From Daucus carota subsp. sativus (lineage: Eukaryota; Streptophyta; Magnoliopsida; Apiales; Apiaceae): 64,000 bases of DNA. Location of the stretch: assembly GCF_001625215.2 (NCBI RefSeq), contig NC_030387.2, forward strand, positions 4,554,501 to 4,618,500. Direction: 5' to 3'. The notes beneath the pieces were generated by a model, which worked only from the letters and a program-made list of their open reading frames with translations, did not search any database and was not told where the DNA came from. Of the stretch, positions 56,901 through 64,000 are shown one piece after another (within the stretch, counting starts at the first letter, position 1; each line of letters begins with the position of its first letter). A program made the translations under genes and the position numbers.

Positions 56901-59900
56901 ATACTGAAACTTTTGTTGTGATAAACCTAAAGCTTGCTAATGGAAAGCTGTAATGACCCTTATGAAAGATTAACAGTTAATTAACATCCTGTCAACTAAA
57001 GTCTACAGAGCAAAACATTTTATTATTTTGGTTACACCCAAGTCCCAACATATGCAAAAAGTACTTGGCAAAATAAACACATTAAGTGCTTATCCTAGAA
57101 AAAAACCCTAAAGCTTTCACAAGAAATCCGTATTATAAAGGCCTACAAATTAAGGTTAGGTAACAGTAAATATTTAGACCTTTTCCTGATCACAGGATTA
57201 CCTAATAGTTAGAGCCTAAATAAAATGAATACGGTGCACCTTAGTACGGTACAAACATGCACGCGGATAACACCTCAAATAAAGGCGGGAATGTAACCAC
57301 CAAACGCCAAAACCAATTCACATCAAGAGCTAATATTAGATATATTTGTGTTAAAAATAATCATACACAATAAGGGCTAGGGGTTCATCTATAAAATTTT
57401 GCAGTTAATTTAGTTTCACATTTGCATGTAACATATAACATATTTTGTATTTCTTTGATTTGAACTTCCCTAACAATTCTGCCTTTCTGTAACATGGTTT
57501 CACTTGAAGGAGTCTTCACTCTTTACTATTTAATAAAGTCTTTACTCTTTAGTGCTGAATGCTTGATGCATTAATATATGTCTTTAGATGATACAATACA
57601 CGATTGTGAATTTCCCTACCAATTCTTAGGGAAGATACATGTCAACAAGGGTAAAAGACAAACCTCAAACATGAGATTGTATTTTCCATCTCTATTTCGC
57701 ATCCTCAAGTATGATTGACATGATTCAGGATCTTCTCCTGGAGGTAATAGATATATATCGTAAGTCTGTTCCATAGTTTCAGTATGCTCTTCAGGCATGA
57801 CAAGCTTGATTTGATCAACTGTAACATCCCTTCGTGACTAAGAGATCAAGTACAATACAGTTATTGAGAAAGTTAATTACTAGCAAAATGTTCTAGCCGA
57901 CATCCACCAACACACATAAAAAAAAGAAAATTGAAGCTAACCTTTAAGATATAAGTGGGACACTGGAATCCAGTGAATGGATTAAATTTGTTAATAATTC
58001 TAATATGAGCCATTTGAAGATCTGGTTCGATGAAAGCCTTGTACATCGGATATACCTGTTTCATAGAATGCAGGAGATATTGATTAGAGAAGGTCTTCTA
58101 CCATATAGAATATTAGCTCAGGTAGGCAAGAGTTAACCGTTTCTGATATCTGGTGGATGATCTCTTGAGGTGCTTGTCCAGCACGTTGAATGTCCCGAAA
58201 GACCCTTTTAACAAGATCAAAGTGAACTCCACCTGTCACAGATACTCGGAGATCCAGGAGGGGACGCAATTTTTCACTCAGAGCATAAATTCCTTCAATA
58301 ATTACAATACGGGAGCTTGGAACTTCAATCGTCCTGCTTTCAGCACATAAAATACAAGTCCAAAGAAATTATGCATGGAGTAAATGATCATTGATTATAC
58401 AATGGCAGCATATTCAACTTTAACTAAGAAAGACATGCCCCAATTTTAAATGATTCAAGTTAGGATATTTTCGATGAAGAACATAGAATCCGGAATCTAG
58501 TTGTTGGGGGTGAGAATATGCAACAATATTTAAAGACCTCAGTTGATAGCACAAAACATATACAAGTGGTTTGGTTAAAAATGATCGAACAAATTGATAT
58601 TCTGAATGATAAAGGAAGTTCCTGGCAAAAAGAACTATATAGAGGATTAAATATAAATAAATTAAATTACTATATAGATGATAAAAGTTGTATATCGAGT
58701 TTATCAAGCGAATGAGAGAATCTGCATAGAACACAGAAGAAATTTAAGACTCAAAACTCCAAAACTACCAACTGAATGATAAGCGCAAAATATATATACA
58801 GAATGACTTGCATCTAGAGCAATGTAGAGAAATCCAAACCTGTATCCTGTGCGCATACTGGCCTTGAAATCATATATTGGAACTTCCACAGGTTTCCCCG
58901 CCTTCAAATCATGGATGTTCTTTAGCAACGTGTCATAGTCTGTCAAGCGTGGGTCTGCTCCAGTATATAAACCCAATTAAAAATGTCTCTCGAATTGAAA
59001 ACATATTATATGATTGACTTCACATGGAAAAGGAAGACAAACAACAAAAAGATTCATAACTACTAGTTCAATTTCATCAAGACATCAAGTTACTAGTCTC
59101 GACAGCAAGCTTGACACAATTTTCGCTAAAAAATATACATAGGCTACAGAGGATTATTCATTGAGCACATTGAAGAAAGATATCAATCTCGTTTAGTTCA
59201 AAAGACTAAAAAACTGAAATTCCAACTATTTTAGACACCTAGTATTATGAGACGTAAGGTAATAATGATTCATAGACAATGTAAATATTAATAATCTAAC
59301 TAATGTTGGGTTATTGGATGCAAAAAGTCTGCTGATGCCTAAATGAAACATCCCAATGATATTTTCTTTGTAACACTAAGCAAAAAAGTAGAGCTACAAA
59401 ACAGAATTTCACAATTCCCCGCATAATATGGCGCATTGAGGAAAACTTTACAAGAAGTATATCAGAAGATTCCTACACATAACCTGCTCCACACCATATA
59501 TAGGGTATCCATGTAGATACAATCCATGGTCAGAGTCGTTTGCTTTTACAAAACCAATTCAGTATGGAAAGAAACTAACTGATTATAAGTGTTTCTGCTA
59601 CATCCACTCAAACATAATAAAGATCATTGGTATAAGAATGCTCATGGCTAGAGATGATATCATAGATACAGTCTCAAGCATAAAAAAAAGGCTTACCATC
59701 AAAGTTTCCATCAATTACCCGTGTAGCATCATTGTAGTTGTCCATCGATATCACAGCCACGCTAGGCATAAAGTTCAATATTTTTTCCGTAAAAATAGTC
59801 TTCCCAGCACCAGAAGGACCAGCAATCCCTACTAATATAAGCCCATCATTCTTTTGGACAAGTAACTGGCATGCACGGATGGCAACAAAGAAACCTTTCT

Positions 59901-60033
59901 CATATGAAAGCTTATCTCGAATAGATACAATCTCATAACGATCCAAATCTTTCCTCTTAACTAGGCGTACTTGATCCTTTAACAGACCAGTCCTTCGTTG
60001 TATTAACTCCCCACTAAAATTATCTTTTGCCAT
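53945..60033 (-). CDS. TTM1/TTM2-like: Triphosphate tunnel metalloenzyme with P-loop kinase-like domain (TTM1/TTM2 type)
   Basis: Eleven coding exons: 60033-59697, 58954-58840, 58333-58138, 58055-57942, 57837-57664, 56699-56505, 56285-56163, 56087-55966, 54980-54857, 54764-54516 and 54160-53945. They sum to 1965 nt and 654 aa, close to the ~645 aa of Arabidopsis TTM1/TTM2. Residues about 60-210 are a uridine-kinase-like domain with Walker A GPSGAGKT at 72-79. A CYTH domain follows at about 245-410. At its start the canonical ExExK is replaced by TYILK (250-254), as in Arabidopsis TTM1/2. Family knowledge: these proteins act as pyrophosphatases, TTM2 represses immunity and TTM1 promotes senescence. 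A coiled-coil-like stretch (about 504-530) precedes a single hydrophobic segment at 632-648 near the C-terminus, so it is a tail-anchored protein, probably on mitochondria. ATG at 60033 is chosen by homology; no in-frame ATG precedes it in the exon. Confidence 0.94.
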
Positions 60034-60053
60034 CACGAGTAACACCGAATGTG

Positions 60054-60842
60054 TCTGAATTTCAAAGCATTAAAAAGAAAAACACACAGGGTCGACGTTA
60101 GATGATGAATCATCCTGTGCAGTTGCATGCAATAATAATATAATAAAACAGCTATAAACTTAATAAGACAACTATAAACTGCACATAGCATTATAAAAGG
60201 ACTTTTTTTTTGCTAGATAAGATTGTCTATATCAAGACCACCAACAAAAAGCACCTCAGTTTAAACCAATTATTTCAACCTCTCTCTATTTAACAATATC
60301 CCTATAGCTCCCACAATTCACAAGATAAACCCATAAAAGTCCCACTTTTGGACATTCTATACGAAAGATTGCAATTACAAAACACCTCCGAACATTCACT
60401 ATCCAAACTCTACGTATAAACCAACTAATCAAAGAACATCCATCAAACTACAAAACAACATAAAATCATTACACATCATTCATAAACAATCAAATAAATT
60501 CAACACTACCCCATATCAAACACACAAACAAACAACAAACCAACTAGCCAAATTATCAGCAAAAACCAAATCTTGAACAAAGAAACCACAAAACAAGCAA
60601 AAAGCATGAATCTTGAAACCCAATGCTACAAAATCACGAACCAATTCATAACACGCATAATAAACCAAAACAAAAAATATCCACTACAATATAGACTAAA
60701 ACAAGAACACCCAACAAGAAAAAAGATCAAATTCAATCAAAATGTGCATAAAAACACATACCCAGGTGGTGAAAGAGGAGTTGCAGTGGGTTCTTAACAA
60801 ACAAACCAAAGACACCGACTCAGTTTGTGTATTATATATAGT
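60054..60842 (-). promoter_or_regulatory. Leader intron and TATA region of the TTM gene
   Basis: On the coding strand CACCTGG/GTATGTG (donor, exon end 60762) and TTCAG/ACACATTC (acceptor, exon resuming at 60054) define a likely 5' UTR intron of about 707 nt. A CTATATATAAT box lies at about 60829-60840, some 70 bp before the donor, giving a short first non-coding exon. Confidence 0.55.
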
Positions 60843-60849
60843 CTCCGCC

Positions 60850-62176
60850 CTCATATATATCATTTTACATATGTTTTCTTGCTTCTCTTCTAAGCTCTCT
60901 GTTTGTAACATGGCTTCTTTACACGATTCTTTTTATATTTTTTTTAAGATTTTTTTATTGTGCAAGTGTTTGTTTTTTACGGAGTTACGGTTTGTAGTTT
61001 TTACTAAATAAATAGTGTTGAATGTGTCTATAATAAGAGATTGTGCAGCTTGGTTTGGTTTTATGTGCGTTTGTTTTGTGTAAAATTTCACATTGAATAT
61101 AATAATTGTTAGTGCAATCATATTTATCAATTAATATGATCTAAGAATTTAATCTTCAGAATGAGTGTGACATAAATGTGCTCGGTATTTATGTGATGAT
61201 TTATATTTATTATATTATTATGTTTAGGAATCTACCTTTTATCAAAATAAATCGTGATTTTACTGCTACATAAATGATTACCGAGTTAATTGAACGAATG
61301 AACGATCACCTATTTAATTTTAACAAATTTGATAAATAATCATTTTTGTGCAAAATAGATTGGCATCAACTCACATAGTAGTTATATTAATAAAAAATAT
61401 TTGGTTCAGGTAGAGTACAACGAATAAATTTATGAAAGAAGGTAAAGAGAAAGATGGAGAACAAATTTTTAAAAGAAAGGGGAGATCAATAATGATCCTC
61501 GATTGTTCGCTTGTCTGATTAGGATTATAAAAAGAACACATAATGAAATTTTTGATTGTACACAAGTATAAAAATGTTGAGATGAATGATAGATAAGAAT
61601 TAGTTTTGATTATCGGTCATACCTTGTCAATTTACAGTTGTGATATCAGTTGCTTGATGATCGGTGGTGGTGATTGTGAATTGTGATACTAGTTGTTGAT
61701 GATCGGTGGTGGTAATTGTTAAAGATAGGTATGTCGTGACTTCGAATATATGAGATTGTAGTACCGGATGTTGATTTGACGGTGATCGTGAGTGATATTT
61801 ATGATGTGTCTTCCACGGATTTTGTCATCATCGGTTGTTGATCAACACTAGTTGTCAGTGGTGATGGTTATCGGATAACAATGAGTAATGGTTATCGGAT
61901 AACAATGAGTAATGGTTAAATAGTTATCATTGATGACGAAATTGGTAGTGAAATTGGAAAAGGAAATACAAATACTTGACCGATGACCGAAGTGTAAATG
62001 AGAATAAAAGGTTATTGAGTAAGAAAATAGGATGAAGAGAATGATAATTCCTTTTGAAAAAATAATAATGATGAATAAATAAATTTTATTGATTCATATA
62101 TTTAAACAAATATTTGTGAATCTAATCAAATTTACAAGAAACATGCTCGGGATTAAATAATTATATATATATATAG

Positions 62177-62223
<47 letters not shown>

Positions 62224-62470
62224 CTTACGCCAATATATACTATTAAAAGAAAAATTAAATATAAAAGAATGCAATCAAGGAGAACTTGAAAACTTGTGGA
62301 TTTGGATTGGACTCCAAAATGAGCCTAGATGAGGCCTACTAGCGTCGGGGTGGGGAAAGTTTGGGCTTTTGTGTTGTCCAAAACATGTTTAGAATTTGTC
62401 AATAATTTTAGAGAAGCTCTACTAGGCCAGGCGTGTGGATTGAGGGTGGACCATGAATGGGTAACGTGGG
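60850..62470. other. Intergenic region
   Basis: A 24-bp sequence ATGGTTATCGGATAACAATG... is tandemly doubled at about 61864-61911. GTTGATGATCGGTGGTGGT-like phrases recur at 61655-61710. 62161-62221 is TA microsatellite. No gene is recognised. Confidence 0.5.
62161..62221. repeat. (TA)n microsatellite
   Basis: A TA-rich run with a short GATACA interruption near 62176, followed by about 40 bp of pure AT repeat. Confidence 0.92.
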
Positions 62471-62478
62471 TGATGTCA

Positions 62479-62607
62479 TATAAAGGCTGGATGATGTGAT
62501 ATAGAGATGGTTTTATTTGTTTTATAATTTCATTTTTATTTTAGTGGTTTGTATTTGAGTAATTGTTAAATATTTAAATCATACATACGTGTGCACACAC
62601 GTGTGTG
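62479..62607 (+). promoter_or_regulatory. TATA box and palindromic G-box upstream of the SMR-like locus
   Basis: TATAAAG at 62479-62485 is a good TATA box. CACACACGTGTGTG at 62594-62607 is a perfect 14-bp palindrome around CACGTG, the core bound by bHLH and bZIP factors. Whether they belong to the frame at 62659 is inferred from distance only. Confidence 0.4.
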
Positions 62608-62658
62608 TAGGTACCATATGAGTTTGGATCAGAGGAAACTGAGATTCAAGATAATACA

Positions 62659-62924
62659 ATGACTTCTCCGGAAAATGGAATTATTCATACGCATGAAGAA
62701 AAAAGTGACGACAACATTGCTACTATATGTGCCAGCAATCAGAAGCCATTAGCACTATCATTAGCGAAACAACAATGTACTTCGTCCACCAATGATATCT
62801 TGGTCTCAACGATGACAATGATGGGTTCAGAACTCCAACATCACTCGATCACAGAATCCCAGTAATGAAACAGTGCCCACCACCACCAAGAAAAAGAAGC
62901 GTCTCTTCAAGAAAACGAAAATGA
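62659..62924 (+). pseudogene. SIAMESE-related (SMR) CDK-inhibitor-like locus, frame disrupted
   Basis: SMR proteins are small plant inhibitors of cyclin-dependent kinases. In the frame ending with TGA at 62922-62924 the sequence reads NDDNDGFRTPTSLDHRIPVM followed by KQCPPPPRKRSVSSRKRK. This fits the hallmark SIM/SMR block (TPTSxDHKIP...CPPxPRK, then a basic tail). That frame is closed by a TGA at about 62793 and has no ATG before the motif. A 68-aa frame from ATG 62659 overlaps it in another phase and ends just inside the motif. Either one frame shift separates the start from the motif, or an unseen splice joins them. SMR genes are normally intron-free, so a pseudogene or sequence error is more likely. 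Confidence 0.5.
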
Positions 62925-63180
62925 TCATCTCCAAAAGCTAAGCATGTATGTATCTCTTCGTTTTTTTGTTTGTTACTTTCATTTTCTGATTTATATTGAG
63001 TAGAATTGCGAAAAGATGTTGACTTTAATCTTGTTTGTTTGTTTAATTTTTGCGTTTTGTTTGATTTTGGTGTTCATTTCGCAGACGACGAGGTAACCTG
63101 ACCGATAGCATAGCGGTGGAGGCCGATGGTGGAGGTGACGGCGGTTTCGGGACGGGATCCGGTTTCAGAAAGGAAAGCAC
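62925..63180. other. 3' flank of the SMR-like locus
   Basis: It contains a possible donor (CATGTATGTATC) and acceptor (TTTCGCAG) about 120 bp apart, followed by GC-richer sequence with GGTGGAGG motifs. No protein was recognised. Confidence 0.3.
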
Positions 63181-63182
63181 CA

Positions 63183-63335
63183 ATTGTGCCTTAATTGAGG
63201 GCGTTAATTGTGCCTCGTAATTGAGGGCGTTAATTGTGCCTCGTAATTGAGGGTGTTAATTGTGCCTCTTTATCGAGGGCGTAAATTGTGCCTATTTATT
63301 GAAGGCGTTAATTATGCCTTAATTAAGGACATTAA
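63183..63335. repeat. 26-bp minisatellite, about six units
   Basis: The unit ATTGTGCCTCGTAATTGAGG plus GCGTTA is repeated in tandem. The first and last units are shorter or altered (ATTGTGCCTTAATTG..., ATTATGCCTTAATTAAGG...). Units two and three are nearly identical and later units drift. Confidence 0.92.
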
Positions 63336-64000
63336 TATTTTTTTATTATGCCTTAATTAAGAGCTTAATTGTCTCAATCATGAGTTATCATGATTGTGGG
63401 AATATTTTAATATAATCTGTTAAATATATCGACTTATATTCTTCTTGTTTCTCTTGTTTAATTTTCAGGATTATTGGAAGAAGACCGGTTTTTCTTTTCG
63501 GACATTAAAGTTTTATTGTCTAAATTTCCCCGGTCATCTTGCATGTCCGACGGTTAGATAATAAGATTTCTTGAATGAAAGAATTATCATGGTGAATTGC
63601 CGATGCTCGTTGAGATTTATTCTCATTTTCAAAAAAAAAAAAATTTATCTTGCACTTGTATGTATTTCTTTTCTTTTTTTTTTTTTGCTAAGTCACTTGT
63701 ATGTATTTCTTACTAACAAGATTAAGATGATCTACTCTTTCTACATAGAGTAACTCTCAAACTCATTTTGAAGGATTTAAACTTCTTTTTTCGTCAGGAT
63801 TTAGGAAAGAATTTAAACTTTAGAAGAGTGCATCTATCTAACAAACACAAAATTAATATAATTGTATAATGTCTATTACTGACTAACCAATATGATCATG
63901 CCAGCTTTAATTTTCAAACTCGAAAATATAACGTATTGGTTACACAATTCCTGTGATTTCACTTCTGCACTTGAAAAACAAATATTTTAGTACAATTTTA
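63336..64000. other. Intergenic, right edge
   Basis: AT-rich sequence with poly-A and poly-T runs near 63631 and 63677. CACTTGTATGTATTTCTT is repeated at about 63654 and 63694. No gene is seen before the window ends. Confidence 0.45.

Noticed and set aside
59638-59938. Plus-strand open frames opposite TTM exon 1
   Set aside because: Antisense shadows of the conserved P-loop region.
60573-61130. Several short open frames around the TTM promoter and leader intron
   Set aside because: Low-complexity AT-rich sequence overlapping the predicted 5' UTR intron and TATA region; no recognisable protein.
63183-63335. A repeat array with regulatory or CRISPR-like character
   Set aside because: Units are contiguous without spacers and drift gradually, as in a simple minisatellite.

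Overview
This is nuclear DNA of a flowering plant, most likely a eudicot. It is AT-rich, its genes carry short GT-AG introns, it holds many small DNA transposons and TA microsatellites, and every recognised gene belongs to a plant family. I could not fix the species.

Positions 862-33520 hold a tandem array of DUF1262 genes (plant-specific family, function unknown), all on the minus strand. Each full member has a ~305-323 nt first exon, a ~75-120 nt intron and a ~855-885 nt second exon. Exon joins and reading frames were worked out by hand. Eight members look intact (386-401 aa), three are near-complete pseudogenes (a one-base excess, a frame-breaking deletion, and two nonsense codons), and at least nine are fragments. 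The spacers are duplicated as well. One pseudogene, at 24276-25541, is a clean hybrid of its two neighbours and is best explained by a single unequal crossover. MITEs, SINE-like pieces and minisatellites lie between the genes.

Positions 34600-36100 are debris: a possible CACTA end, a self-duplicated fragment that may be F-box/kelch-like, and the tail of a hAT transposase. Three well-preserved housekeeping genes follow. The first is an eight-exon, probably plastid-targeted membrane protein of DUF2232 type (36791-39590, +). The second is an 18-exon aminoalcoholphosphotransferase of exactly 389 aa that makes phosphatidylcholine/ethanolamine (40728-47555, -), with a 10-nt microexon and a hAT MITE in intron 1. 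The third is an 11-exon TTM1/TTM2-type protein of 654 aa (53945-60033, -) with a P-loop kinase-like domain, a CYTH domain and a C-terminal membrane anchor. A broken Ty3/Gypsy-type fossil (about 48430-49868) abuts the C-terminal half of an S-adenosylmethionine decarboxylase gene. Near the right end a disrupted SIAMESE-related (CDK inhibitor) motif precedes a 26-bp minisatellite.

From memory, Arabidopsis also has a DUF1262 tandem array directly beside AAPT1 (At1g13560). The neighbourhood may therefore be an old conserved block in which the array has been expanding and decaying while the flanking genes stay constant.
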